A DNA stretch of 64,000 bases from Paenibacillaceae bacterium (GTDB lineage Bacteria; Bacillota; Bacilli; Paenibacillales; CANHGK01). The position numbers and the translations under genes were made by a program. The notes below the pieces were generated by a model. The model was given only the letters and a program-made list of their open reading frames with translations, did no database searches and was not told the DNA's origin. Below, piece after piece: positions 1-8,947 of the stretch (positions are counted from its first letter, which is position 1; the number at the start of each line of letters is the position of its first letter). The DNA lies in assembly GCA_947460235.1 (NCBI GenBank), contig CANHGK010000009.1, forward strand, positions 1 through 64,000, read 5' to 3'.

Positions 1-51
1 ATCGCGGGTTGCTTGTTTTAAATAATTTTCAAACGATTGATTCGCGCACAC
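1..51 (-). CDS. 5' end of next operon gene, probably farnesyl diphosphate synthase (partial)
   Basis: A GTG codon at 49-51 directly abuts the xseB stop codon and opens a frame that stays open to the window edge (16 residues after the start). A GGAGG motif inside the xseB end lies 8 bases upstream, which supports a true translation start. The visible residues (CANQSFENYLKQATRD) are too few for a family match. In many Firmicutes the gene after xseA-xseB is ispA, encoding farnesyl diphosphate synthase of isoprenoid synthesis; that name is inferred from gene order only. Confidence 0.5.
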   Translation of the reverse strand, partial: MCANQSFENYLKQATRD

Positions 52-318
52 TTAGCGCTCCTCCCGATCATCCAGTTGAAGTGGTTTTTTGACGAACTCT
101 CCATCCTGTTCTATTATTTTTTCAATTTGTTGTTCTGCAGATTCTAATTTTTTGGAGCATAATTGCGAAAGCTTCATTCCTTCTTGGAACCATTCAATCG
201 CTTGTTCAAGCGGTACATCCCCTCGTTCAAGTCTAGAAACGATCATTTCCAAGCGCTTAAAAGCATCTTCAAACCCGCCCCACTCCGTTTGTACTGATTG
301 TTGCAACGCATCACTCAT
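52..318 (-). CDS. xseB: Exodeoxyribonuclease VII small subunit
   Basis: Small subunit (88 aa) of exonuclease VII, which together with XseA degrades single-stranded DNA from both ends to short oligonucleotides in the cytoplasm. The protein is short, acidic and helical, with the family pattern FEDAFKRLEMIVSRLERGD followed by PLEQAIEWFQEGM. The start at 318 was chosen because GGAGG lies 7 bases upstream and the family begins close to this point; an upstream ATG at 348 lacks a good site. It overlaps the end of xseA by 4 bases, so the two subunits are probably translationally coupled. Confidence 0.95.
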   Translation of the reverse strand: MSDALQQSVQTEWGGFEDAFKRLEMIVSRLERGDVPLEQAIEWFQEGMKLSQLCSKKLESAEQQIEKIIEQDGEFVKKPLQLDDREER

Positions 319-1667
319 CTCGATTCCTCCACTCCGGTAACCGTACAATTCATGTTTCCGTCTTGAAGACGAACTTGAATGTTATGACCGATTTGTACTT
401 GATTAATTGATTTTACTAGTTGTTGTTCAGCTTTTTCATATACTAAACTGTACCCGCGTTCCATAACTTTTAATGGACTAAGTGCATCTAATGTGCGAAT
501 AACGCCAAGTAACAATTGTTTGTTTTTTTTGATCGAAAGCGGAGTCGCTAATACGATTCTGGCTTTGCGAGATGACAATTCTTGCTTCAGCAAACGAATT
601 CGCTGAACTGGATGATTCGTATGTAAAATTTGTTCCATTTTGGAGACTCGGTCACGAATGAGTCGAATCCGTTCGCGAATTAGTGTGTGCATCAAATCTT
701 GCATTCGATCAACACGTTCCATCGCTAAATAAACCCGTTGTTTCGGTTCACGCAAGGCCGCACTACGTTGATGTGTAAGTAGACGCTGTTTTCTAATTGA
801 GAGTATTTGTTTTACTGCTGATTCCATTCGATTTCTTGAAAGCATGACATCACGTTTAATTTTAAAAATATCAGGAGAACATAATTCAGCAGCAGCAGTT
901 GGCGTTGCAGCACGTTGATCGGCAACAAAATCGGCGATCGTTACATCTGTTTCATGACCAACCGCAGAAATGATCGGAATGTTCGACGCAGCGATTGCCC
1001 GTGCGACAACTTCTTCATTAAATGCCCACAGTTCCTCAATTGATCCGCCGCCACGACCAACAATCAGTACGTCGGCAACTTGTAATTCATTCATGATACG
1101 TATTGCCCTTGCGATAGAATCTGCAGCAGACACACCTTGTACTTGAACTGGATACAACAATACAGACGCTAACGGATAGCGCCTAGCGAGAGTCGTTCGT
1201 ATATCCCGCAATACCGCGCCAGTCTCAGAAGTAATTACACCAACGGTTTTTGGAAAGGTTGGGATCGCTTTTTTTTGGCGGGGATCAAACAAACCCTCCA
1301 GTTCCAACTTTCGTTTTAATTGTTCATATGCTAAATATAAACTCCCTAGACCATCTGGTTGCATTTGTGTAACATACAGTTGCACATTGCCATCTCGTTC
1401 AAATAATGAAATATTGCCAAAGGCGATGACTTGCGTACCATCTTTGGGCATAAATTTCAATTTACTTGCATACCCTTGGAACATAACGCATTTCATTTTG
1501 CTCGTTGAATCTTTAAGCGTAAAATACATGTGTTTACTAGAATGAAGGGTGAAATTTGAAATTTCACCCTTCACGTATACGTTATTTAATGCCGGAGCAT
1601 GTTCTATTTGATGTTTTATCAACTGCGTCAATTGCGTAACGGATAGGAAAGAAGTTGGAACGCTCAT
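315..1667 (-). CDS. xseA: Exodeoxyribonuclease VII large subunit
   Basis: Large, catalytic subunit (450 aa, normal length) of exonuclease VII. Residues about 8-105 form the N-terminal OB-fold nucleic-acid-binding domain; residues about 125-440 form the Exonuc_VII_L domain with the conserved run VGVITSETGAVLRDI, the glycine-rich VGRGGGSIEELWAFN and SAVGHETDVTIADF-type motifs, followed by a long coiled coil. The start overlaps the folD stop as ATGA, so it depends on coupling to folD rather than on a clear ribosome site of its own. It is part of the nusB-folD-xseA-xseB run typical of Firmicutes. Confidence 0.97.
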   Translation of the reverse strand: MSVPTSFLSVTQLTQLIKHQIEHAPALNNVYVKGEISNFTLHSSKHMYFTLKDSTSKMKCVMFQGYASKLKFMPKDGTQVIAFGNISLFERDGNVQLYVTQMQPDGLGSLYLAYEQLKRKLELEGLFDPRQKKAIPTFPKTVGVITSETGAVLRDIRTTLARRYPLASVLLYPVQVQGVSAADSIARAIRIMNELQVADVLIVGRGGGSIEELWAFNEEVVARAIAASNIPIISAVGHETDVTIADFVADQRAATPTAAAELCSPDIFKIKRDVMLSRNRMESAVKQILSIRKQRLLTHQRSAALREPKQRVYLAMERVDRMQDLMHTLIRERIRLIRDRVSKMEQILHTNHPVQRIRLLKQELSSRKARIVLATPLSIKKNKQLLLGVIRTLDALSPLKVMERGYSLVYEKAEQQLVKSINQVQIGHNIQVRLQDGNMNCTVTGVEESR

Positions 1668-2527
1668 GATAATTGATGAATCGTGCGAGCAGCATCCAGT
1701 GTGTTTTTCATTAACATTGTAATCGTCATCGGACCAACCCCACCAGGAACAGGCGTAATCCCTCCAGCAACTTCTAGAACACTTTGATAATCGACATCAC
1801 CAACAAGTCTTCCATCTTCAGTGCGGTTAATTCCTACATCGATAACAATTGCACCAGGTTTAATGTGTTCGGCATTAATCGCTTCCGCACGACCGATTGC
1901 TACAACCAAAATATCAGCTTGGCGTGTAATTGCACCAAGATCAGGTGTTTTCGAATGACAAATCGTTACTGTTGCGTGTTCACGAAGTAAGAGCATCGCT
2001 ACAGGTTTTCCAACGATATTACTTCGCCCTACAACCACAGCATGTTTACCTGCAATAGTTATATTAGATCGTTTCAACATTTCCATTACACCGGCGGGTG
2101 TACATGGTAAATACGAGCGATTACCAATCACCATATTCCCAACTTGCATTGGATGAAATCCATCGACGTCTTTATCCGGTGAAATGGCATCAAGAACGAG
2201 TGACTCATTAATATGTTTCGGCAACGGCAATTGAATCAGAATCCCATGAATATTAGCATCATTATTTAGCGCTGTAACTTTTGCCAGTAATTCTTCTTGC
2301 GATGTCGATTCTGGTAATTCATGAATTTCGGAATGCATTCCAAGTTGCAGACATGTCTTCGCTTTATTGCGAACGTATACTTGTGAAGCAGGATTTTCTC
2401 CGACAATAACCACTGCTAATCCTGGCGTAATCCCTTGAGCAATTACTTGCGCGATTTCGTCACGCAACTCGGCTTTCACCGCTTCGCTAATTACTTTTCC
2501 GGAAATAACTTGAGCACTTGTCGTCAT
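1664..2527 (-). CDS. folD: Bifunctional methylenetetrahydrofolate dehydrogenase/cyclohydrolase
   Basis: FolD (287 aa) interconverts 5,10-methylene-, 5,10-methenyl- and 10-formyl-tetrahydrofolate using NADP and supplies one-carbon units for purine and formyl-Met-tRNA synthesis. The catalytic lysine motif YVRNKAKTC (K55) is present, followed by the signature PLPKHINE, the KDVDGFHP motif and the NADP-binding [14 protein letters not shown] segment, then PGGVGPMTI near the end. The ATG has an AGGAG site about 10 bases upstream inside the nusB end; the genes overlap by 4 bases. Confidence 0.97.
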   Translation of the reverse strand: MTTSAQVISGKVISEAVKAELRDEIAQVIAQGITPGLAVVIVGENPASQVYVRNKAKTCLQLGMHSEIHELPESTSQEELLAKVTALNNDANIHGILIQLPLPKHINESLVLDAISPDKDVDGFHPMQVGNMVIGNRSYLPCTPAGVMEMLKRSNITIAGKHAVVVGRSNIVGKPVAMLLLREHATVTICHSKTPDLGAITRQADILVVAIGRAEAINAEHIKPGAIVIDVGINRTEDGRLVGDVDYQSVLEVAGGITPVPGGVGPMTITMLMKNTLDAARTIHQLS

Positions 2528-2970
2528 TCTTCAATCACTCCTGATTCTCTAAACAATCGTCCCAAAATACCATTTACAAACTTACCGGAATTATCGCTTC
2601 CATAACGTTTCGCAAGCTCAATTGCTTCATTCATCGCTACTTTTGGCGGAACCGTTTCCTGTTCATATTTTAATTCGTAACCAGCAATTCGCAAAATATG
2701 TTTATCCACACGTGACAATCGATCCATCGACCACTCGTCCATCAGTGGTTCCAATGATTGATCCAATTCATCCTGATGCATAATAACTCCCTGCATCAAC
2801 GATTGGATGTATTCGATTTGCCATGGTTCTTCTGGCATTTCTAAATTTGTCTCGTTATCTTTGCGTGCTTCTTCAAGTACCGTTTGGATGACTTGATCTT
2901 GAGAAATTTCATTAATCTCCAAATGGTATAAACATTGCAACGCAATTTCCCGCGCCAAGCGACGACGCAT
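2524..2970 (-). CDS. nusB: Transcription antitermination factor NusB
   Basis: NusB (148 aa) binds boxA RNA together with ribosomal protein S10 and promotes antitermination of rRNA operons. The all-helical family pattern is clear: [17 protein letters not shown] at the N-terminus, then a C-terminal half with the segments [27 protein letters not shown] and [11 protein letters not shown]. The start is set by GGAG about 9 bases upstream. It overlaps folD by 4 bases and follows the envelope-stress genes by 20 bases, so transcription probably runs through from the accBC-asp23 side. Confidence 0.96.
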   Translation of the reverse strand: MRRRLAREIALQCLYHLEINEISQDQVIQTVLEEARKDNETNLEMPEEPWQIEYIQSLMQGVIMHQDELDQSLEPLMDEWSMDRLSRVDKHILRIAGYELKYEQETVPPKVAMNEAIELAKRYGSDNSGKFVNGILGRLFRESGVIEE

Positions 2971-2990
2971 AAACTCTCACTCCTCAATAA

Positions 2991-3248
2991 TTACGACCGT
3001 TTCCCGGACGCCCACCGATCAATCCATTCCACTAGATAGATCCAAAGTGGAAGTAACCAACGTTCTCTCAACTTTGGATGACTGCAAAGATAAGCAATCA
3101 CTGCAATGATGAAAAAAACAATCGTACGTTTCAGCCCGAATAATAAGTATATTGTACCTACTCCGAGCGCAATCCACAAACTGCGTTTGTGAATCGAATT
3201 TTCAAGCTGATTTTGCGTTTCATCGGACTCCCCAGAAGATTGCCACAT
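2991..3248 (-). CDS. DUF2273 small membrane protein
   Basis: A protein of 85 aa with a charged N-terminal stretch, two closely spaced hydrophobic segments (about residues 26-41 and 44-56) and a basic tail. It matches the DUF2273 small integral membrane proteins that accompany amaP and asp23 in Gram-positive bacteria; no biochemical function is established. An ATG at 3248 with an AAGAGG site upstream is used here; a GTG at 3260 overlapping the amaP stop as GTGA is the alternative start. Confidence 0.8.
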   Translation of the reverse strand: MWQSSGESDETQNQLENSIHKRSLWIALGVGTIYLLFGLKRTIVFFIIAVIAYLCSHPKLRERWLLPLWIYLVEWIDRWASGKRS

Positions 3249-3256
3249 TTGTGAAC

Positions 3257-3817
3257 TCACCTCTTATCTTGCGTCTTTTTCAAACGCTCTACAGCGATCA
3301 GATCATCAATCCGAACATCAATAGCAGTAATGGATACCCCTGAAACAGACTCAACATCTTGTTTCACTTTTTTTTGCATTTCTTCCGTCATGATTGGAAT
3401 ATGATGCTCACCATCAACAAAACCCCGTAGTTCAATTGAAATTCCGTCTGTTTTAATCCGAACTTTTGTTTTCACATCAAAAATACCAGGCACTTGTTGG
3501 GCTGAACGTAGCGCTAAATGTTCGAGTGTTAACGTAGAAATTGTAATTTCACCATTAATTGTGATCTTCGCAACTGATTTTGCTTCAAAATTACGCGGGG
3601 GCCAACTAACAAAATACAATCTAACACTTGCAAGAAATAAAAATACTGTTATCGCAAGATAAACTTGATATACCCAGTCCACTTGTAAACTTTCATCAAT
3701 AAACTGTTTTAAGTATGTCCAATTTAACCATTCAATACCAAACAAAAATAAGACTACGGAAACAACTCCAACGATCAAACTGCTGAGTGCTAATAACAAT
3801 CGATCCCATCCACGCAT
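3257..3817 (-). CDS. amaP: Alkaline shock response membrane anchor protein AmaP
   Basis: AmaP (186 aa) tethers Asp23 to the cytoplasmic membrane. Two N-terminal transmembrane helices are visible (about residues 8-32 and 46-68), followed by a cytoplasmic domain of the DUF322-like fold that ends in a charged tail. The neighbouring asp23-type gene and DUF2273 gene form the known cluster. The start at 3817 was chosen because GGGGG lies 7 bases upstream; a TTG two codons earlier is in frame but too close to that site. Confidence 0.88.
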   Translation of the reverse strand: MRGWDRLLLALSSLIVGVVSVVLFLFGIEWLNWTYLKQFIDESLQVDWVYQVYLAITVFLFLASVRLYFVSWPPRNFEAKSVAKITINGEITISTLTLEHLALRSAQQVPGIFDVKTKVRIKTDGISIELRGFVDGEHHIPIMTEEMQKKVKQDVESVSGVSITAIDVRIDDLIAVERLKKTQDKR

Positions 3818-3844
3818 GTCCAATCCCCCTTTAGAATGAAACGA

Positions 3845-3876
3845 ACAGAAACCCGCGCATTATGCCGGGCTTCTGT
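3845..3876 (-). terminator. Hairpin between asp23 and amaP
   Basis: An 11-bp stem (ACAGAAGCCCG pairing with CGGGTTTCTGT, one G-U pair) with a short loop lies between the asp23-type gene and amaP on the minus strand. It is not followed by a clean T run, so it may be a partial terminator or a 3'-stabilising hairpin that keeps the asp23 transcript more abundant than the downstream genes. Confidence 0.45.
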
Positions 3877-3902
3877 CTGTTGGGTTATCTTTTCGCAATC
3901 GC

Positions 3903-4325
3903 TTATCGCACACGAACACTCGGTGCAACTTGAACTGCAGGTTCTTCTTCTTTTGTTTCAGCCGGTTTGAATAAAACATCCAGAACATGTACATTGACTT
4001 CTTTTACATGCAATCCAGTCATTTCAGAAATGGCTTCTTGAATGTTTTCTTGAATTTGCATACATACTTCTGGAATACGCATCCCAAAATGAATAATGAC
4101 GGATACATCGATCGTTGCGGATTCTTCAGCAACAACAACTTTTACACCTTTACCCACGTTTTTACGTCCAAGCAATTCCGCAATTCCTCCAGCAATTCCG
4201 CCGCTCATTCCCGCTACCCCATCCACTTCAACCGTGGCTAGACCTGCAATGACCGCCAAAACTTCAGGTGCAATCTGGATACTGCCTAAATCCGAACGAA
4301 TTTCTTCTCCCGTTTCAGCCATCAT
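3903..4325 (-). CDS. Asp23/Gls24 family envelope stress protein (copy 1)
   Basis: A member of the Asp23/Gls24 family (DUF322; about 140 aa), soluble proteins that associate with the membrane via AmaP and relate to cell-envelope stress; the B. subtilis gene at this place is yqhY, next to accBC. The family core IQIAPEVLAVIAGLATVEVDG and the C-terminal TGLHVKEVNVHVLDVLF are visible, with an acidic C-terminal tail. Two adjacent ATG codons (4325 and 4322) lie 5 and 8 bases after GGAGG; an upstream in-frame ATG at 4364 has no site. A paralogue lies at 29183-29596. Confidence 0.92.
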   Translation of the reverse strand: MMAETGEEIRSDLGSIQIAPEVLAVIAGLATVEVDGVAGMSGGIAGGIAELLGRKNVGKGVKVVVAEESATIDVSVIIHFGMRIPEVCMQIQENIQEAISEMTGLHVKEVNVHVLDVLFKPAETKEEEPAVQVAPSVRVR

Positions 4326-4376
4326 TCCAACCTCCTTTTCATTTCGCGATTCATTTGTATGCATAAAATGATTAAG

Positions 4377-5750
4377 TTATGACACCGGAACTTCCATTTT
4401 TTCGAAATCAGCGGCATGCTCTTCTAAAAACTTGATATCATGTTGGCCTGACAAAAAAACTTCATGATCAAGCAACCGTAAATGAAACGGAATCGTAGTT
4501 TGAATTCCTGAAATGAAAAACTCTTTCAATGCACGTTTCATACGAGCGACTGCAGCAGCTCGAGTCGGTCCCCAAACAATCAATTTCGCGATCATCGAAT
4601 CATAATGTGGTGAAATCATATAATTCGTATATGCGCCACTATCAACGCGCACGCCATACCCACCTGGAGGCAAATACGTTAAGATTCGTCCCGGTGAAGG
4701 TAAAAATTGACGATTCGGATCTTCCGCATTAATTCGGCATTCTATTGACCAACCGTTAATTTTAATGTCTTCTTGACGGAAAGACAGCACATTGCCTTCT
4801 GCTACGCGAATCATTTCTTGGATCAAATCAACACCAGTAATCATCTCTGTCACAGGATGCTCAACTTGAATCCGAGTATTCATTTCCATGAAGTAAAAAT
4901 TGCCATCTGGGCCAAGTAAAAACTCTAACGTACCAGCTCCAGAATAGTTAACCGCTAATGCGGCACGCACAGCAGCGTTGCCCATCGCTGAACGGGTTTC
5001 TTGTGTCAAAATTGGACATGGTGCTTCTTCAACCAATTTTTGACGTCTACGTTGAACGGAGCAATCACGTTCACCAAGGTGAACGACGTTTCCATGTTTG
5101 TCAGCAATAATTTGGATTTCAACGTGTTTCATTCCCGTCAAAAACTTCTCCAAATAAACGCCTGCATTTCCAAACGCCTTTTGCGCTTCACTTTGAGCCG
5201 TAGTAATTTGTTGTATTAATTCTTCTTCATCATTTGCGATTCGAATGCCTTTACCGCCGCCGCCTGCAGTTGCTTTAATAATGACCGGATAACCGATCTC
5301 GCGTGCAATGAGAACAGCTTCGTTCATATCTTCAATGATTCCTTCAGATCCCGGAATAACAGGAACCCCAGCGTCCTTCATTGTGATCTTCGCAACGGAT
5401 TTATCGCCCATTTTACTTATTGCTTTTGAAGAAGGGCCAATAAAAGTAATACCGCATGTTTCGCACAAATCTGCAAAATCCGCGTTCTCAGACAAAAAGC
5501 CGTACCCTGGATGAATCGCTTCACAATGCGTTAAATTTGCAACACTAATAATATTTGCCTGATTTAAATAACTATCTCTAGATAATGTAGGCCCAATACA
5601 ATATGCCTCATCTGCCAAACGAACATGCAATGATTCCTTGTCCGCCTCTGAATACACTGCAACTGTCTGAATCCCTAGTTCTCGACACGCACGAATAATT
5701 CGAACCGCAATTTCCCCGCGGTTCGCGATCAAAATCTTATGAAAAGACAT
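4377..5750 (-). CDS. accC: Acetyl-CoA carboxylase, biotin carboxylase subunit
   Basis: AccC (457 aa, usual length about 450) carboxylates biotin on AccB using ATP and bicarbonate, the first half of malonyl-CoA synthesis. The order of domains is the Biotin_carb_N domain ([20 protein letters not shown]), the ATP-grasp domain with GGGGKGIR and the [13 protein letters not shown] catalytic segment, and the C-terminal domain. It lies 26 bases after accB, forming the classic accBC pair. The SD (GGAGG) is about 12 bases from the ATG, which is rather long. The last helix extends slightly beyond the usual end. Confidence 0.98.
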   Translation of the reverse strand: MSFHKILIANRGEIAVRIIRACRELGIQTVAVYSEADKESLHVRLADEAYCIGPTLSRDSYLNQANIISVANLTHCEAIHPGYGFLSENADFADLCETCGITFIGPSSKAISKMGDKSVAKITMKDAGVPVIPGSEGIIEDMNEAVLIAREIGYPVIIKATAGGGGKGIRIANDEEELIQQITTAQSEAQKAFGNAGVYLEKFLTGMKHVEIQIIADKHGNVVHLGERDCSVQRRRQKLVEEAPCPILTQETRSAMGNAAVRAALAVNYSGAGTLEFLLGPDGNFYFMEMNTRIQVEHPVTEMITGVDLIQEMIRVAEGNVLSFRQEDIKINGWSIECRINAEDPNRQFLPSPGRILTYLPPGGYGVRVDSGAYTNYMISPHYDSMIAKLIVWGPTRAAAVARMKRALKEFFISGIQTTIPFHLRLLDHEVFLSGQHDIKFLEEHAADFEKMEVPVS

Positions 5751-5776
5751 GCGAGATGCCTGCCTCCCTTAACCTA

Positions 5777-6280
5777 CTAGTTTTTACGCACAAGGAATAA
5801 CGGTTGACCAAACTCAACCAATTGACCGTTCTCAACCAAAACTTCAATGACTTCTCCGTCAACTTCCGCTTCGATTTCATTCATTAATTTCATCGCTTCA
5901 ACAATACAAACAACGGACTTCGCTGTAACTGAATCGCCTTTATTCACAAAATTAGGCGAAGTTGGAGCAGGAGCAAGGTAGAACGTTCCTACCATTGGAG
6001 ACGTAATCTTATGTAGATTTGCATCAACCACTTCTGAAGTTTGGGCAATTGCAGGCGTTGCAGCAACAATTGCTTGCGGTGCAGCCGCTGCAGGAATTGA
6101 AATTGGTGCATGCGCTGCTTGCGGAAACATCGTGTGTGCAGGAGCGCTAACCATAACCGTTTCCGTACGGTTTGGTTTACGAATGGCAATTTTTGAACCA
6201 TCGTGTTCGATTTCTAATTCGTGAATGTTGGATTGATCCAACAGCTTGATCAGTTCTTTGATCTCGCTCATTTTAAACAT
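5777..6280 (-). CDS. accB: Acetyl-CoA carboxylase biotin carboxyl carrier protein
   Basis: AccB (167 aa) carries the biotin that shuttles carboxyl groups in acetyl-CoA carboxylase. The N-terminal [16 protein letters not shown] segment matches the family start, a Pro/Ala-rich linker follows (about residues 50-85), and the C-terminal biotinyl domain has the acceptor lysine in [13 protein letters not shown]. The start at 6280 was chosen by similarity and the G-rich site upstream; ATG codons at 6310 and 6289 are unsupported. A good promoter lies just upstream, so accBC does not depend on the distant spoIIIAH. Confidence 0.96.
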   Translation of the reverse strand: MFKMSEIKELIKLLDQSNIHELEIEHDGSKIAIRKPNRTETVMVSAPAHTMFPQAAHAPISIPAAAAPQAIVAATPAIAQTSEVVDANLHKITSPMVGTFYLAPAPTSPNFVNKGDSVTAKSVVCIVEAMKLMNEIEAEVDGEVIEVLVENGQLVEFGQPLFLVRKN

Positions 6281-6330
6281 GAATGTCATCCCCCGAGATA
6301 AAAGTTCCATTACGTTTCAATATCTTTTGT

Positions 6331-6359
6331 ATTATATCGTTAATGTTTTGAAGCGACAA
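6331..6359 (-). promoter_or_regulatory. Sigma-A-type promoter for accB
   Basis: On the minus strand TTGTCG (6354-6359) and TATAAT (6331-6336) are separated by 17 bases, with the accB start about 50 bases downstream. The -10 is perfect and the -35 keeps the TTG core. The rest of the 6281-6513 gap is AT-rich; I see no clear plus-strand promoter for the kinase at 6514. Confidence 0.65.
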
Positions 6360-6513
6360 GGGAAAAAACGTTTAACTTAATACTAACCTCATGAAAAACA
6401 TAGTAATTGTATGGAACAGGAAAATATTTTGAAGGAATTTACATATTATAAATCGAATATTCTTAAAATATGACATAAACATAATTCGCATTTATGGTTA
6501 GGGGGATTTTCAA

Positions 6514-8943
6514 ATGGAACAAAATAAATTTACATCGAATCAAATGTCATCTGGATTCAAGTGGTTTATGATTGCATTTATATCAATTGTCTTTTTGTCA
6601 ACGATCATTTCATTTTATGGGAATAATCTTGCGAAAAATTCAATTACAACTCAAGTTTCAAATGCAACTGTTCAAACTTCACTCCAAGCAATAGGTAAGA
6701 TGGATCAGATGTTAACCGTTTACGAATCCATTGGTCAGCAAATGTTGAGAAATAATGATTTAAGAAAAAAATTAAGTGCATTACCAAGTTGGAAAAACAA
6801 CTCTGCAGCATACGATATTTTTAACAGAAATTACATGCAAAGCCTTTTGAACGGATATAAAGATTCCGTTCCTAATGTTGCATATGTTCGAATACTTAAA
6901 AATAATGGTTGGAAAAATGATAATCAGGACTACTTCACAAGCATCCCATCACCATCGATGAGAGTTCAACCTAGAGACGAAGAATTAGTTAAAACCATTA
7001 TAAAAAATGATGGAAACCCATATTGGAGTAATACGACTAAAGCTGGATATTTCCGTAAAGACGTCGATACTGCAAAAAATTCTGGAGGTTACTCATTCCT
7101 CATGGGGATGCTGCTTAAAAACTTACAAAACCCAGAAAATAGCTATATTGTAACCGTTGAAGTAAAGATTTCCGCAATTGAAAAACTTATGGAGAACGTA
7201 GACCTTGGACCAGAAAGTGATTTCCAAGTTGTTGATAATAATCACAATATTATTTTCTCAAAAGACGAAAAAACAATTGGTCAAAAAGATACTTTTGGAA
7301 TTTCGTTTGATCATGAAACAGGATCTGAGACCATCAATGTGAATGGTACATCCTGGCTCACGACATACGCAAAAAGTGGACATGCAAATTGGTACTTAGT
7401 TACTCGTGTCCCAGTTAGTTCATTGCATCGCGACGTAGAAAAAATCACGAACTACACGATCGTCACTATGATTCTTTTATTACTTGTTGTTGGTGGAACT
7501 ATCTATTTATTTAACCGATTCCGAAATTTATTTGCTAAATTAAGTGCGTATTCTGATGAAATTAGTTTTAAATCCATTCAATTAGAAGAATCAAATCAAA
7601 TATTACTAGACAAGAATGCTCATATCGAAAGACAATCCAACGAACTGATTGAGAAAAACGACATTTTAAGTACCCAATCAACAAAACTGGAACAACAAAA
7701 TGCAGAACTTGAAGAATTGAACCGCGTAAAAGATCAAATTCTTGCGAACACGTCCCATGAATTACGCACACCGATTAACGGAATTATTGGGATCGCAGAA
7801 TCTTTAATTGATGGTGTTGCTGGACAACTCAATGAGATTGCACGCAAAAACATTTTAATTATTGTGAATAGCGGAAGACGATTAACAAACTTAGTAAATG
7901 ATATTCTCGATTTTTCAAAAATGAAAAACGAAAAATTAATTATTACGCAACGTGCAATTCGAGTGGAACCCATTGCAGAAATGGTACTTCTACTCTCTAA
8001 GCCGTTAGTCGGAAATAAAACCATTGAATTAAAACAAGAGTTACCCAAAAACTTACCTATGGTTTTTGCGGATGATCACCGGTTGCAACAAATTTTCCAT
8101 AATCTTATTTCTAATGCGATTAAATTTACTGAATCAGGCGCTGTTACCATTGGGGCGACTTCTAAGGGTGATTTTATTGATATTTGGGTGCGCGATTCAG
8201 GCATTGGAATTCCTGCGGATAAATATGATGTCATTTTCAAATCATTTGAACAAGTAGATGGCTCAACACAACGTAATTATGGCGGAACTGGACTTGGTTT
8301 AGCAGTAACGAAACAATTGATCGAATTACATGGTGGTACAATCAAGGTGTCTTCGGAACTAGGAAAAGGTACAACATTTACGTTCGAGATACCGGTCGCA
8401 AGTGAAGAACAAATCACTTCACAACCTGTGTCAGATTCTGCTGTCATGTTTTCGGACAAGTCTCTTCTCTCCGCTGAATCATTTGAACCTGTTAAATTTG
8501 AACAAATTGGTGAAGTAAACATTTTAGTGGTTGACGATGAACCAATCAATTTACAAGTGTTAGCGAATCATCTGATAGCAAATGATTTTGGAATCACAAC
8601 AGCAGCGAATGGTATCGAGGCGCTAGCGATCTTAAAATCAAGTAAAACTCAATTTGATTTGGTTTTGCTTGACGTTATGATGCCCAAATTATCGGGCTAT
8701 GAAGTATGCAAAACGATACGTCAAACGTACACACTCAATGAACTTCCAGTAATATTACTTACAGCAAAAAATCAACCAGAAGATATTATTACCGGTTTTA
8801 AATCTGGTGCAAATGATTATTTGACAAAACCTTTTGCAAAAGAAGAACTAATTATTCGTATGCAAACACACTTGCGGTTAAGTAAATCACAAAAACAAAT
8901 TCGCATCATGCGCGATCGCTTTGAAAAATCCGAAAGGGTGTGA
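6514..8943 (+). CDS. Membrane hybrid histidine kinase (Cache-HisKA-HATPase-REC)
   Basis: A sensor kinase of 809 aa. One transmembrane helix at about residues 17-38 and a second at about 309-333 enclose an extracellular domain of the double-Cache type. A coiled coil (about 345-405) leads to the HisKA domain with H415 in SHELRTPINGIIG, an HATPase_c domain with the N-box around residue 529 (HNLISNAIKFTE), then a linker of about 60 residues and a receiver domain with D720 in LLDVMMPKLSGYE. All key kinase and receiver residues are intact. GGGGG lies 8 bases before the ATG. The next gene starts 4 bases after its stop, so the two are probably co-translated. It is a paralogue of the kinase at 16979-19261; the ligand is unknown. 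Confidence 0.93.
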   Translation: MEQNKFTSNQMSSGFKWFMIAFISIVFLSTIISFYGNNLAKNSITTQVSNATVQTSLQAIGKMDQMLTVYESIGQQMLRNNDLRKKLSALPSWKNNSAAYDIFNRNYMQSLLNGYKDSVPNVAYVRILKNNGWKNDNQDYFTSIPSPSMRVQPRDEELVKTIIKNDGNPYWSNTTKAGYFRKDVDTAKNSGGYSFLMGMLLKNLQNPENSYIVTVEVKISAIEKLMENVDLGPESDFQVVDNNHNIIFSKDEKTIGQKDTFGISFDHETGSETINVNGTSWLTTYAKSGHANWYLVTRVPVSSLHRDVEKITNYTIVTMILLLLVVGGTIYLFNRFRNLFAKLSAYSDEISFKSIQLEESNQILLDKNAHIERQSNELIEKNDILSTQSTKLEQQNAELEELNRVKDQILANTSHELRTPINGIIGIAESLIDGVAGQLNEIARKNILIIVNSGRRLTNLVNDILDFSKMKNEKLIITQRAIRVEPIAEMVLLLSKPLVGNKTIELKQELPKNLPMVFADDHRLQQIFHNLISNAIKFTESGAVTIGATSKGDFIDIWVRDSGIGIPADKYDVIFKSFEQVDGSTQRNYGGTGLGLAVTKQLIELHGGTIKVSSELGKGTTFTFEIPVASEEQITSQPVSDSAVMFSDKSLLSAESFEPVKFEQIGEVNILVVDDEPINLQVLANHLIANDFGITTAANGIEALAILKSSKTQFDLVLLDVMMPKLSGYEVCKTIRQTYTLNELPVILLTAKNQPEDIITGFKSGANDYLTKPFAKEELIIRMQTHLRLSKSQKQIRIMRDRFEKSERV

Positions 8944-8947
8944 GTTT

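Noticed and set aside
6400..6513. Plus-strand promoter for the kinase at 6514
   Set aside because: TTGAAG, TATTAT and similar boxes occur but none at 16-18 base spacing.
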